Assembly (NCBI RefSeq): GCF_022179185.1
Contig: NZ_BPQJ01000017.1
Location: 90,035-154,034 of the forward strand
Source of the DNA: Methylobacterium frigidaeris
GTDB taxonomy: Bacteria > Pseudomonadota > Alphaproteobacteria > Rhizobiales > Beijerinckiaceae
Direction of reading: 5' to 3'
DNA: 64,000 nt
The stretch's first letter is position 1. Every line of letters starts with the position of its first letter. Positions 17,357-27,004 of the stretch are shown piece by piece. The position numbers were made by a program, and so were the translations under genes. The notes under the pieces were generated by a model. That model worked only from the letters and a program-made list of their open reading frames with translations, made no database searches and was not told the DNA's origin.

Positions 17357-19669
17357 ATGCTGTTCACACGTCGCCCCCGGGCTTCGGCGCCCTCCTCCGG
17401 CGCGGCCGGCCACCCGTCCAGGCCGATCCCGTCCAGGGTCGTCCAGGACGCCGCGCCGCGGGGTCCGGGCTGGTTCGGTGCCGTGGCGGTCATCGTCGCC
17501 CTGGCGCTGGCGCTCGCCACCTTCCTGATCCTGGTCGGCGCGACCGCGATCGCGCCGACCCATACGGTGGTGGTGGCGCTGCTGTTGAGCAACGTCGCCC
17601 TGGTGCTGCTGCTCGTCGTGGTCATCGCCTGGGAGGCGCGGGTCTTCCTGCGCGCCCGGCAGACCAACGCGGCCGCCGCCCGGCTCCACACCCGCATCGT
17701 CGGCCTGTTCAGCCTCATCGCGACCCTGCCGACGGTGCTGCTCGCCGTGGTGGCGTCGATCACCCTGGAGCGCGGCCTGTCGCCCTGGTTCTCGGACCGG
17801 ATGCGCAACGTCGTGCTGATGTCGGTCGACGTCGCCGACGCCTACCTGACCAACCAGTGCCAGAGCATCGCCCGCGAGGCCCGCATCCTCTCCGACGACC
17901 TCACCCGGGCACGCCCTGCCTTCGACGTCGAGCGGGCCTGGTTCGAGAACTTCCTCACCGCCCGGGCCGCCTCGCTCGGCTTGCCGATCGCCCGGATCAT
18001 GCGCTCGCCCACCGAGACCGTGGCGCGGGCCAATATCGACATCCTCAAGGACCCTCCGCTCCCCTCGGCCAGCGACTTCGAGGAGGCGGCGAAATCCGCC
18101 GACGCCACGTGCCTGCTGCCGCGGGAGGGGCGGGTGTTCGGCACGCTGATGAAGCTGCCGGCCTATGACGACGCCTTCCTGCTGGTCGAGCGCGAGGTGA
18201 CGCGGCTCGCGGTCGAGTTCCCGGGCGTGTCGCGGGCCGCCGCGACCGAGTTCCTGACCATCGATGCCGGGCGGCGCAGCGTGCAGATCGCCTTCGCGAC
18301 GATGTTCGCGCTGATCGCGCTGATCGCGCTGCTCTCGGCGGTGTGGTTCGGGCTCAACTTCGCCAACCGCTTCGTGGCGCCGATCCGCCGGCTGATCAAC
18401 GCCGCCGACCAGGTGGCGTCCGGCAATTACTACGCCCAGGTCCCGTTCCGGAAGACGGAAGGCGACCTGCAGCACCTGGGCGAGAGCTTCAACAAGATGA
18501 CGCAGGAGCTCAGCCGCCAGCGCGCCACCCTGATCGAGCAGAGCGAGCAGATCGACAGCCGCCGCCGCTTCACCGAGGCGGTGCTGGCCGGGGTGCCGGC
18601 CGGGGTGATCGGCGTCGACGGACGCGGGGTCATCACCATCGCGAACCCGTCCGCCGAGCGGATGCTCGGGCGCAGCGTCGCCGACCTCGTCGGCCAGCCC
18701 CTGGAGGCGGTGATGCCGGAGCTCGGCGGGCTGCCGGGGGATTCCCGCGCCCGCCCGACCCAGCAGCAGATCCAGATCGCCCGCAACGGGCGCGAGCGCA
18801 CCATCGACGTGCGCACGACGAGCGAGCAGTCGCAGGACGGCGACCGCGGCTACGTCGTCACCCTCGACGACATCACCGACCTCGTCACGGCGCAGCGCAC
18901 CTCGGCCTGGGCCGACGTCGCCCGCCGCATCGCCCACGAGATCAAGAACCCGCTGACCCCGATCCAGCTCTCGGCCGAGCGCATCCGGCGCAAGTACGGC
19001 AAGGTGATCACCACCGACAAGGAGGTGTTCGAGCAGTGCGTCGCCACGATCGTGCGCCAGGTCGACGACATCAAGCGGATGGTGGACGAGTTCTCGTCCT
19101 TCGCCAGGATGCCGAAGCCCGCGATCGCCCGCAACGACCTGACCGAGATCGTGAAGCAGAACCTGTTCATGATGCGGGTGGCCCATCCCGACGTGACCTT
19201 CACGCTGGAGGAGGGGGCGGCCCGGGTCAGCGCCGCCTTCGACACCCGGCTCCTGTCGCAGGCGATCACCAACATCCTCAAGAACGCCGTCGAGGCGGTG
19301 CAGGCGGTGCCGGAGGACGTCCGGGGCGAGAGCCTGATCGCGGTGCGCCTCTACGAGGAGGGCGAGGCCGCGGTGATCGAGATCACCGATACCGGCAAGG
19401 GATTCCCCCAGGAAGGGCGCCAGCGGCTACTCGAACCCTATATGACCACCCGCGAGGGGGGCACGGGCCTCGGATTGGCGATCGTGAGCAAGGTCTTGGA
19501 AGAGCACGGCGGCGGCATCGAGCTGAACGACAACCCGCGCGGGCGCGGCGGGCAGGTGCGGATGCGGGTCCTCAGGGAAGTGCGACGCGACGAGCCGGCG
19601 GCGGCCGGATCGGGCAGGCCCGCGCGGCCGGCCCAGACGCCGGAAACGTCCCCGGAGCCCGCCGCGTGA
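17357..19669 (+). CDS. ntrY: membrane sensor histidine kinase NtrY
   Basis: The protein has 770 residues. Three hydrophobic helices occur near the N-terminus (about 35-57, 65-92, 115-140), then a periplasmic region to about 312, a fourth helix (FATMFALIALIALLSAVWFGL), a HAMP domain, a PAS domain (about 400-510), HisKA with RRIAHEIKNPLTPIQLSAERI and HATPase with GGTGLGLAIVSKVLEEHGG. NtrY senses nitrogen or redox state and signals to NtrX. The gap to ntrX is 143 bp, which is longer than usual. Confidence 0.94.
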   Translation: MLFTRRPRASAPSSGAAGHPSRPIPSRVVQDAAPRGPGWFGAVAVIVALALALATFLILVGATAIAPTHTVVVALLLSNVALVLLLVVVIAWEARVFLRARQTNAAAARLHTRIVGLFSLIATLPTVLLAVVASITLERGLSPWFSDRMRNVVLMSVDVADAYLTNQCQSIAREARILSDDLTRARPAFDVERAWFENFLTARAASLGLPIARIMRSPTETVARANIDILKDPPLPSASDFEEAAKSADATCLLPREGRVFGTLMKLPAYDDAFLLVEREVTRLAVEFPGVSRAAATEFLTIDAGRRSVQIAFATMFALIALIALLSAVWFGLNFANRFVAPIRRLINAADQVASGNYYAQVPFRKTEGDLQHLGESFNKMTQELSRQRATLIEQSEQIDSRRRFTEAVLAGVPAGVIGVDGRGVITIANPSAERMLGRSVADLVGQPLEAVMPELGGLPGDSRARPTQQQIQIARNGRERTIDVRTTSEQSQDGDRGYVVTLDDITDLVTAQRTSAWADVARRIAHEIKNPLTPIQLSAERIRRKYGKVITTDKEVFEQCVATIVRQVDDIKRMVDEFSSFARMPKPAIARNDLTEIVKQNLFMMRVAHPDVTFTLEEGAARVSAAFDTRLLSQAITNILKNAVEAVQAVPEDVRGESLIAVRLYEEGEAAVIEITDTGKGFPQEGRQRLLEPYMTTREGGTGLGLAIVSKVLEEHGGGIELNDNPRGRGGQVRMRVLREVRRDEPAAAGSGRPARPAQTPETSPEPAA

Positions 19670-19812
19670 CGCGGGACCGTCCTTGCCGGGAGCGGCGCCG
19701 TCCATCCGGCCGCCTTCGTCGCAGCCATCGTCGATACAGCCGATTTCGTCACAGCACGGGGTGCTGCGGAGCCGTCAGGACCGCCACCCGCATCGCGGGG
19801 AGGCCCTGAGCC

Positions 19813-21183
19813 ATGAGCGCCGACATTCTGATCGTCGATGACGAGGCCGACATCCGCGAGCTCGTCGCCGGCATCCTCGACGACGAGGGCCACCGCACCC
19901 GCACCGCCGGCTCCTCCGACGAGGCGCTGGCGGCGATCGAGGCGCGCCGCCCGCACCTCGTCTTCCTCGACATCTGGCTCCAGGGCTCGCGCCTCGACGG
20001 GCTGCAGGTGCTCGACGTGATCAAGGCCCAGGCCCCGGACCTGCCGGTGGTGATGATCTCGGGCCACGGCAACATCGAGACCGCGGTCTCGGCGATCAAG
20101 GCGGGCGCCTACGACTTCATCGAGAAGCCGTTCAAGGCCGACCGGCTGATCCTGGTCGCCGAGCGGGCGCTGGAGGCCTCGCGCCTCAAGCGCGAGGTGC
20201 GCGACCTCAAGGCGCGCTCCGGCCAGGCGAGCCGCATCGTCGGCGCCTCGGTGGCGGCCAACCAGCTGCGCCAGACCGTCGAGCGCGTCGCCCCCACCAA
20301 CGCCCGGGTGATGATCTCGGGCGCGCCGGGCTCCGGCAAGGAGCTCTCGGCCCGCACCATCCACGCCGCCTCGTCGCGGGCGAACGGGCCCTTCGTGGTG
20401 ATCAACGCCGCCACGATCACCCCGGAGACGATGGAGGCCGAGTTGTTCGGGGTCGAGGCCCAGGACGGCAGGCCGCGCCGGGTCGGGGCGCTCGAGGAGG
20501 CCCATGGCGGCAGCCTCTACATCGACGAGGTCGCGGACATGCCCCGCGAGACCCAGAACCGCATCCTGCGGGTCCTCGTCGACCAGAACTTCCAGCGCGT
20601 CGGCGGCACCACCCGGGTCCATGTCGATGTGCGGATCATCTCGTCCTCCTCCCGCGACCTCGCCGAGGAGATCGCGGGCGGCCGCTTCCGCGAGGACCTC
20701 TTTCACCGCCTCAGCGTGGTGCCGATCCGGATCCCCTCGCTCGCCGAGCGGCGCGAGGACGTGCCGGAGCTGATCGCGTTCTTCATGGAGCAGATCTCGG
20801 CCGCCACCGGCCTGCCGCAGCGGCGCATCGCCGCCGACGCCATGGCGGTGCTGCAGTCGCACGACTGGCCCGGCAACGTCCGCCAGCTACGCAACAACGT
20901 CGAGCGGCTGATGATCCTGACGCAAGGGGACCCCGAGACCGAGGTGACGACCGAGATGCTGCCGAGCGAGGTCGGGGCGCTCGTGCCGACCACCCCGAGC
21001 GGCGCCGGCGGCGAGAAGCTGATGAGCCTGGCGCTCCGCGAGGCGCGCGAGATCTTCGAGCGCGAGTACCTTGTGGCGCAGATCGCCCGCTTCTCCGGCA
21101 ACATCTCCCGCACCGCCGAGTTCATCGGCATGGAGCGCTCGGCCCTGCACCGGAAGCTCAAGTCGCTCGGCATCGGCGCCTGA
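19813..21183 (+). CDS. ntrX: NtrX response regulator
   Basis: The protein has 456 residues: a receiver domain (Asp in LVFLDIWLQGS), an AAA+ domain (Walker A GAPGSGKE, Walker B GGSLYIDEVAD) and a C-terminal Fis-type HTH (GNISRTAEFIGMERSALHRKLKSL). Where sigma-54 activators have GAFTGA, this protein has an unrelated, shortened loop (around GVEAQDGRPRRVG), so it should not contact sigma-54. This matches what is known for alphaproteobacterial NtrX, which acts as a conventional regulator. It is paired with ntrY and followed by hfq. Confidence 0.94.
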   Translation: MSADILIVDDEADIRELVAGILDDEGHRTRTAGSSDEALAAIEARRPHLVFLDIWLQGSRLDGLQVLDVIKAQAPDLPVVMISGHGNIETAVSAIKAGAYDFIEKPFKADRLILVAERALEASRLKREVRDLKARSGQASRIVGASVAANQLRQTVERVAPTNARVMISGAPGSGKELSARTIHAASSRANGPFVVINAATITPETMEAELFGVEAQDGRPRRVGALEEAHGGSLYIDEVADMPRETQNRILRVLVDQNFQRVGGTTRVHVDVRIISSSSRDLAEEIAGGRFREDLFHRLSVVPIRIPSLAERREDVPELIAFFMEQISAATGLPQRRIAADAMAVLQSHDWPGNVRQLRNNVERLMILTQGDPETEVTTEMLPSEVGALVPTTPSGAGGEKLMSLALREAREIFEREYLVAQIARFSGNISRTAEFIGMERSALHRKLKSLGIGA

Positions 21184-21503
21184 CGGCGACGCAGGAGATC
21201 GGGATCCGCTTGGAACCGGGCCCGCCTTGGATCCGCTTGGCCGCACATTTGTGAGTGCCAAGCTCGGGTCTTTCTGCTAGGGCGGCCTGTGGCCGGAGCG
21301 CGACAGGATCGCGGGCACGGCCGGATGCGGCAGGTTCGGCGGCCCGGGGATTTCCCCTGCGGCCAGTCTGCACTTGCGCCCGGACGAGCTTCACCGTGTA
21401 ATGGGGCGGCCGGTTCCCGGGGCGGCGCGCCGCGCCTCCCGCAACACGACAACACGGACCGACCCGTCGACAGGACTGGCAGCGGGTTCAAAGGACAAGA
21501 AGA
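21184..21503. other. intergenic region ahead of hfq
   Basis: This 320-bp stretch has no supported gene. A 12-bp direct repeat (GGATCCGCTTGG) occurs near 21200-21241. It probably carries the hfq promoter and leader; I could not identify convincing -35/-10 elements. Confidence 0.4.
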
Positions 21504-21758
21504 ATGGCGGGCGAACGCGCTCAGAATCTGCAGGACACCTTCCTCAATCACGTTCGCAAGAACAAGATTCCGCTGACGATCTTCCTGGTCAACGGCGTGA
21601 AGTTGCAGGGTGTCGTGACCTGGTTCGACAACTTTTGCGTGCTGCTGCGGCGCGACGGCCACTCGCAGCTCGTCTACAAGCACGCGATCTCGACGATCAT
21701 GCCGGGCCATCCCGTGCAGTTGTTCGAGCAGGGCGAGGAGGGGGCCGAGAAGGCCTGA
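21504..21758 (+). CDS. hfq: RNA chaperone Hfq
   Basis: The protein has 84 residues, the usual length in alphaproteobacteria. Sm1 motif: [11 protein letters not shown]...[17 protein letters not shown]; Sm2 motif: YKHAISTI with the RNA-contacting KH. It forms a hexamer that pairs small RNAs with mRNAs. An AAGGA-containing site precedes the ATG. It is followed by a strong intrinsic terminator, so hfq may be expressed separately from hflX, although the ntrX-hfq-hflX order is conserved. Confidence 0.97.
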
Positions 21759-21850
21759 TCCCGTCTTCGCGGGACCGGCGCGAGAAGCACCTGCGCCCAG
21801 GAGACGGGACCCACGACCCGGGCCCCGCAGGCGCGCCCATGCCAGTGTCC

Positions 21851-21877
21851 AGGCCGCACGATTGCGGCCTGTTTTTT
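21851..21877 (+). terminator. strong intrinsic terminator of hfq
   Basis: A perfect 8-bp stem (AGGCCGCA / TGCGGCCT) with loop CGAT is followed by GTTTTTT. This is the clearest Rho-independent terminator in the window, 93 bp after the hfq stop. A 14-bp direct repeat (TTTTGCAGCGTGTC-like) follows at about 21905-21935. Confidence 0.9.
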
Positions 21878-22056
21878 GCCGGTGCGCCTTCCGGCTGCCT
21901 GATTTTTGCAGCGTGTCTTTTGCAGCGTGTCTTTTGACGGCGAAGCCGCCGAATCCCGGCCCGCGGGCGTACCCGGCCGCTTGATTCTCTCGAGCCCTCG
22001 TCCAACCTCTGTCCGATGGACTCCCGACCGACGATACGGGAGCAGCCGGAGACACG

Positions 22057-23439
22057 ATGGAACCGCGGATACCGGGCGAGATCCGCCTGCAGCGCCAGGC
22101 CGAGCCGGAGGCCGCGATCGCGGCCGAGACCCGCACGCTGGTGATCGGCCCCTATCAGACCCGGCGCGATGCCGGCGGCGAACCCCGCCCGCCGCTCGCC
22201 CGCCTCGACGAGGCGGTGGGCCTCGCCGCCGCGATCGAGCTCGACGTGGCCGACAGGCTGCTCGTCACCGTCCAGCAGATCCGGCCCTCGACCTATCTCG
22301 GCAAGGGCCGGGTCGAGGAGATCGCCGGGCGGATCGAAGCCGACGGCATCCGCCTCGTGGTGATGGATTGCGCGCTCTCGCCGGTGCAGCAGCGCAACCT
22401 GGAGAAGGCCTGGGGCGTCAAGGTCATCGACCGCACCGGGCTGATCCTGGAGATCTTCGGGCGCCGCGCCTCGACCCGCGAGGGCACGCTGCAGGTCGAG
22501 CACGCCCATCTCGCCTACCAGCGCAGCCGGCTGGTGCGGTCCTGGACCCACCTCGAGCGCCAGCGCGGCGGCTTCGGCTTCCTCGGCGGCCCGGGCGAGA
22601 CCCAGATCGAGGCCGACCGGCGGATGATCCAGGAGCGCATGACCCGGATCGAGCGCGAGCTCGAGACCGTCACCCGCACCCGCGGCCTGCACCGCCGCTC
22701 CCGGCGCCGGGTGCCGTACCCGATCGTGGCGCTGGTCGGCTACACCAATGCGGGCAAGTCGACCCTGTTCAACCGCCTGACCCGGGCCGAGGTCCTGGCG
22801 GAGAACATGCTGTTCGCGACCCTCGACCCGACCGCCCGCGCCATCAAGCTGCCGCACGGCGAGACCGCGATCCTGTCCGACACGGTCGGCTTCATCTCCG
22901 ACCTGCCGACGATGCTGATCGCCGCCTTCCGGGCGACGCTGGAGGACGTGATCGAGGCCGACATCCTGCTCCACGTCCGCGACATCGCCCACGAGGACGC
23001 GGAGGCGCAAGGCGCCGACGTGGCGCAGGTGCTCGCTGAGCTCGGCATCGAGCCCGACGCCGACCGGATCATCGAGGTCTGGAACAAGGCCGACCTCCTC
23101 GACGAGGCCGAGCGCGAGCGCCTGCTCAACCTGAGCCGGCCGAACGGGGTGAAGGATGCGCCCAAGCCCGTGCTGCTCTCGGCGCTGACCGGCGAGGGCA
23201 TCGACCGGCTGATGAGCCGGATCGAGGCGCGGATCGCGGCTGCCCGCACGAGCTTCGCGGTGATCCTCGAGCCGGCGCAGGGCGCGGAGCTGCACTGGCT
23301 CTACGAGAACGCCGAGGTGTTGGACCGGCGCGAGGACGCGTCGGGGACGCTGCATCTGGTGGTCCGGGTCGCGCCGGAGAAGGAGCCGCGCTTCCTCAAC
23401 CGGTTCGGCGCGGCGCGGCGGTTGAAGGGGAGTGCGTAG
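22057..23439 (+). CDS. hflX: GTPase HflX
   Basis: The protein has 460 residues. The N-terminal HflX domain (PSTYLGKGRVEEIA; FGRRASTREGTLQVEHAHL) is followed by a glycine-rich linker (GGFGFLGGPGETQIEADRR) and a TRAFAC GTPase domain with G1 GYTNAGKSTLFN, G3 DTVGFISDLP and G4 NKAD. HflX splits stalled ribosomes under stress. The conserved hfq-hflX order supports the call. In relatives mazG often follows; here it lies 5 kb away on the other strand. Confidence 0.95.
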   Translation: MEPRIPGEIRLQRQAEPEAAIAAETRTLVIGPYQTRRDAGGEPRPPLARLDEAVGLAAAIELDVADRLLVTVQQIRPSTYLGKGRVEEIAGRIEADGIRLVVMDCALSPVQQRNLEKAWGVKVIDRTGLILEIFGRRASTREGTLQVEHAHLAYQRSRLVRSWTHLERQRGGFGFLGGPGETQIEADRRMIQERMTRIERELETVTRTRGLHRRSRRRVPYPIVALVGYTNAGKSTLFNRLTRAEVLAENMLFATLDPTARAIKLPHGETAILSDTVGFISDLPTMLIAAFRATLEDVIEADILLHVRDIAHEDAEAQGADVAQVLAELGIEPDADRIIEVWNKADLLDEAERERLLNLSRPNGVKDAPKPVLLSALTGEGIDRLMSRIEARIAAARTSFAVILEPAQGAELHWLYENAEVLDRREDASGTLHLVVRVAPEKEPRFLNRFGAARRLKGSA

Positions 23440-23625
23440 GATATCCCGCGCGGCCGGTCGTGGCGGTGGCCCCCTCTCGCAGGGCAGGCGACTGGGCGGG
23501 TTATGCCGAAGGTCCGGCACCGCCGGCGCATAGGATGAGGCGACGAGGTCAGAACTTGGTCGGCTCCCGGGCCTGGGCGGAACCGCGCCCCTCCCGGCGG
23601 AACGATGACCTGCTAAAATCGCGCG

Positions 23626-24603
23626 ATGCATCCATCGTCGCCACGCCAAGCATCCTCGGCTGCATCCTCGGCCGCGAAGGTCACGCCGTCCGCCCTTGGC
23701 CTGATCGGCAACACGCCGTTGCTCGCGCTCGATCGCGCCTACCGTGGACCCGGCCGCATCCTGGCGAAGGCCGAGTTCATGCAGCCGGGCGGGAGCGTCA
23801 AGGATCGGGCGGCCCGCGCCATCATCCTCGCCGCGCGTGAGGACGGACGGCTGGCCCCGGGAGCCTCCGTCGTGGAGATGACCAGCGGCAACATGGGCGC
23901 CGGCCTCGCCGTGACCTGCGCGGCGCTGGGGCATCCGCTCGTGGTCACGATGTCGTCCGGGAACAGTCCCCAGCGGGCACGGATGCTGGAAGCCCTGGGT
24001 GCCGAGGTCGTGCTGGTGCCCCAGGTGGACGGAGCCCCCGGGCAAGTCACCGGCGCCGACGTGAACGCGGCGGCGGACGTGGCTCGGCGCATCGCGGCGG
24101 AGCGAGGCGGCTTCTACGTCGACCAATTCCATGCCCCGGACGGCGTGCGCGCCCACGCGGAGACGACCGGGCCGGAAATCTGGGAGCAATCCTCCGGCCG
24201 GGTCGATGCCTGGGTGGCCGCCGTGGGGACGGGGGCGACCTTCCTCGGAGTGGCCACCGCGTTGCGCGCGCGCAATCCCCGCGTGGTCTGCGCCGCAGTC
24301 GAGCCCGAAGGGTGCCGGCCCCTGGCGGGGCTGGAGGTCACGAGGCGTCGCCACCTCATCCAGGGCACGAGCTATGGGAGCGTCCCCCCGCACTGGATCC
24401 ATGGCCTGATGGACCTGTCCATCCCCGTGACCGATCGGGAGGTCGAACGCTGGCGCCGCGCGCTCGCGACGCAGGAAGGCCTGCATGTCGGCTACTCGGC
24501 CGCCGCCAACGTCGCCGCGGCCGCCGCGCTGCTGCTGTCCGGGCGCCTCGCCGCCGACGCGATTGCCGTGACCGTGCTCTGCGACACGGGCTTGAAATAC
24601 TGA
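23626..24603 (+). CDS. PLP-dependent cysteine-synthase-family enzyme
   Basis: The protein has 325 residues in fold type II PLP. It opens GLIGNTPLLALDR; the Schiff-base lysine lies in GGSVKDRAARA; the substrate loop is TSGNMG (TSGNTG in true CysK); the phosphate-binding loop is GTGATFLG instead of GTGGTxTG. The usual MPxxMSxERR segment is replaced by MSSGNSPQR. It therefore belongs to the cysteine synthase family but differs at the O-acetylserine loop, and may use another amino-acid substrate. It stands alone at the left edge of the accessory segment between hflX and mazG. Confidence 0.8.
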   Translation: MHPSSPRQASSAASSAAKVTPSALGLIGNTPLLALDRAYRGPGRILAKAEFMQPGGSVKDRAARAIILAAREDGRLAPGASVVEMTSGNMGAGLAVTCAALGHPLVVTMSSGNSPQRARMLEALGAEVVLVPQVDGAPGQVTGADVNAAADVARRIAAERGGFYVDQFHAPDGVRAHAETTGPEIWEQSSGRVDAWVAAVGTGATFLGVATALRARNPRVVCAAVEPEGCRPLAGLEVTRRRHLIQGTSYGSVPPHWIHGLMDLSIPVTDREVERWRRALATQEGLHVGYSAAANVAAAAALLLSGRLAADAIAVTVLCDTGLKY

Positions 24604-24787
24604 CGCGGCCGGCATCCGCTCGCCGCATCCTGCACCGTCGGCCGTCACGGATTGCGCGTCGCGCCTTTGGGTCCAGGCTCCGCCGCGCGGCCCTGGACGG
24701 CGAGGCAGGATGTCATCGCCATCGAGAAGACCCGGCCGAGGACGATCTCGTGCGCTGCGCTCCCTCGAGGGAACAGGCGAGACCTCC

Positions 24788-25775
24788 ATGCCGATCCATC
24801 GCCTCGCCGTCTCCGGCGACCGCTGGCTCCGCAACATCGTGCTAGGTCTCGACCGGCTGACCGTGGTGACGGGCGCCAACGGCAGCGGCAAGTCGAGCCT
24901 CTACCGCGCCTTGCGCCTCCTCGCCGAGGTCGCGCAGGGGCGGGCGGTTCCGTCGCTCGCGCTTGAGGGCGGCTTCTCCTCCGCCCTATGGGCCGGGCCG
25001 GAGACGTTCGGGCGCCGGGTTCTCGACGGCACGCATCGGGTCGAGGGCACGGTGCGGCGCCACCCGGTCGACGTGAAGCTCGGCTTCTCCGACGACGAGT
25101 ACGGCTACGCCATCGCGCTCGGCCTGCCGGCTCCGTCCCACGAGGGCACGGTCTTCGCCCACGATCCCGAGATCAAGGCGGAGAGCGTCTGGACCGGGCC
25201 GATCATCGGGCGGGCGAACATCTTCGCCGAGCGCAGCGGGCCGCTACCGCGACGCGCCGGCCCCGCGGCGCGGCCGCAGATCGGCACCCGCACGCCGGTT
25301 CTGGCCCGACGGCGCCGACGCAGACCATCATCGAGATCGGCGACCGCGAAACCCTCGACGCGACCATCGCCGAAGCCTCTTCGGGAGCGTCCCTCACGGT
25401 CGCGAGCAGCGCAGGGCCACGTCTCGCTCGAACTCCGCCAACACGGGCTGCTGCGGCCCCTGCGCGGGGCCGAGCTCTCGGACGGGACCCTGCGCCACAT
25501 CCTGCTGGCGGCGGCCCTGCTGTCGCCGCGCCCGCCCGACCTGATGGTGCTCAACGAGCCCGAGACCAGCCTGCACGCCGATCTGCTCCCGCCGCTCGCC
25601 GGGCTGATCGCGCGGGCCTCTGGGAGCACGTAGATCCTGGTGGTATCGCACGCCGCCGCCCTGGTCGCGGCCCTGGAGCGGGAGGGCGCGGCCCGCATCA
25701 CCCTGGAGAAGCGCCTCGGCGAAGACCCTGGCGCCGGATCACGACCCGCCGTACCGGGTCTGGCCCAAGCGGTAG
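24788..25775 (+). pseudogene. decayed AAA-family ATPase (RecF/SMC-like)
   Basis: The start is intact: residues 1-150 include Walker A TGANGSGKSSL and an ABC-ATPase-like core. After about 25250 the protein stops making sense in frame 1; a better reading (QTIIEIGDRETLDATIAEA) appears in another frame between 25310 and 25410, then the first frame resumes with GHVSLELRQHGLL...AELSDGTLRHILL (signature motif) and LMVLNEPETSLHADLL (Walker B). A TAG at 25631-25633 replaces an expected Gln codon, and the sequence continues ILVVSHAAALVAALE. A further single-base shift near 25724 restores an ending PDHDPPYRVWPKR at 25775. At least three frame changes and one nonsense codon make it a clear pseudogene. 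Confidence 0.82.
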
Positions 25776-25905
25776 AACCGGCCGGAACGGTTACGTCTCG
25801 CGGCGGTATCGGTGCGGTGACCGATCGCATCCGACCCCTGGTACGGGAAGCGGCGCAGGGAGGCGCGCGGCTCGGGCGCCCGTAGCCCGGACGCGCGCCC
25901 ATCGC

Positions 25906-26913
25906 TCACTGCGAGCGGCGCCCGAACGAGATCGCGTAGGCCTGGACCCGGGCGTCGATCAGCGGGTCGTCGGAGACCTCGACGCCATCCGGCAGGTTGT
26001 TGGGCATGAACAGGAGCGCCTTCTCGGCGGTTTCGCTGTCCGGCACCGCCCTGGTCAGGGTCAGGGTGCCGAGATCGACGAAGCGCCTGTCCTCAGGCCA
26101 GGGAATCGTCGAGTCCTTGGTCGCATCGCCGGGTTGGGCGATCTGCGCCTCGACCCGGAAGGCGACGGGCGCCTTGGCGAGGCGGGCCGGCATCTCCTCG
26201 ACGAGGTAGTTCGGGCCCTTGGCCTTGGCTTCGTCGGCGCTCAGGATCTCCTCTCCGTCCACCGGCACGATGCGGTAGCGGAAGGGGTTGCGCTTGCCGG
26301 CGGCGTCGACCAGCACGAAGGCGTTGACGCCGTTATAGACTTGGCGGCCGAAGCTCGACGGGGTCCTGGCGGTGGCGAGCGCCTTCGGGGCGGCCGGGTG
26401 CGCCGCCATGAATTGCTCGACCGGGGTGGGCTTCGGTGCGTCGGGGCCGCTCCTGGTGATCGCCACCAGGAGATCGCGAAAATCCTCGCCGGTCGCCACG
26501 GGGAAGAACTTCAGCGAGTTGGTCACGACGTCCATCTCGGCGCCGTCGGCGGGCTTGAACTTGATCGACAGCCCGTGCGGGTTGGCCTCGGGGGCGCCGT
26601 CCGGGATCTGCGGCAGGCCGGTCGCGTCGGAGAAGCGCACCGTCACCGGCACGGCGGCGCCGGAGAAGACGCTCGCCTTGCTCAGGGTCGCGGCGTCCTT
26701 CGAGGGGGTGAAGCTGCCCTCGACCACCACGCCCTTGGCGTGATTCGAGCGCTTGCCCGGATGGTCGCCGAAGATCCTGGTCATGGCGGCGATGGTCTGC
26801 TCGGCCGTGGACGACGCGTCCTGCGCCCGGGCGGCGGGGATTGCGGCGAGCAGGAGCGCGGCGCCGAGGAGCGCGCAGCCGCTCGAGGAGCGCCGGATCG
26901 TGGCGTGGGTCAT
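25906..26913 (-). CDS. periplasmic catalase-family peroxidase (SrpA-like)
   Basis: The protein has 335 residues. An N-terminal signal peptide (hydrophobic stretch ending ARAQ, about residue 31) is followed by a minimal catalase fold: the distal His region GKRSNHAKGVVVEGSF, VRFSDATGLP, HGLSIKF and the proximal region FGRQVYNGVNAFVLV...NPFRYR. Small SrpA-type proteins are haem peroxidases rather than efficient catalases. The signal peptide puts it in the periplasm. It is transcribed alone towards the ATPase pseudogene. Confidence 0.88.
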   Translation of the reverse strand: MTHATIRRSSSGCALLGAALLLAAIPAARAQDASSTAEQTIAAMTRIFGDHPGKRSNHAKGVVVEGSFTPSKDAATLSKASVFSGAAVPVTVRFSDATGLPQIPDGAPEANPHGLSIKFKPADGAEMDVVTNSLKFFPVATGEDFRDLLVAITRSGPDAPKPTPVEQFMAAHPAAPKALATARTPSSFGRQVYNGVNAFVLVDAAGKRNPFRYRIVPVDGEEILSADEAKAKGPNYLVEEMPARLAKAPVAFRVEAQIAQPGDATKDSTIPWPEDRRFVDLGTLTLTRAVPDSETAEKALLFMPNNLPDGVEVSDDPLIDARVQAYAISFGRRSQ

Positions 26914-27004
26914 GCTCGGTCATCCTGTCACGGGCAGCTTCGGCCCGGCGCGACATGACCCGATAGTTCGATTGCGCGCAAGCAATCGACTCTTCAAAAA
27001 GTCG

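Noticed and set aside
21697..24891. Very long antisense open frame (over 1000 codons) across hfq-hflX and the PLP enzyme gene
   Set aside because: High G+C removes stop codons from antisense frames. It is Arg/Ala/Gly/Pro-rich without domains, and the opposite strand holds well-supported genes.
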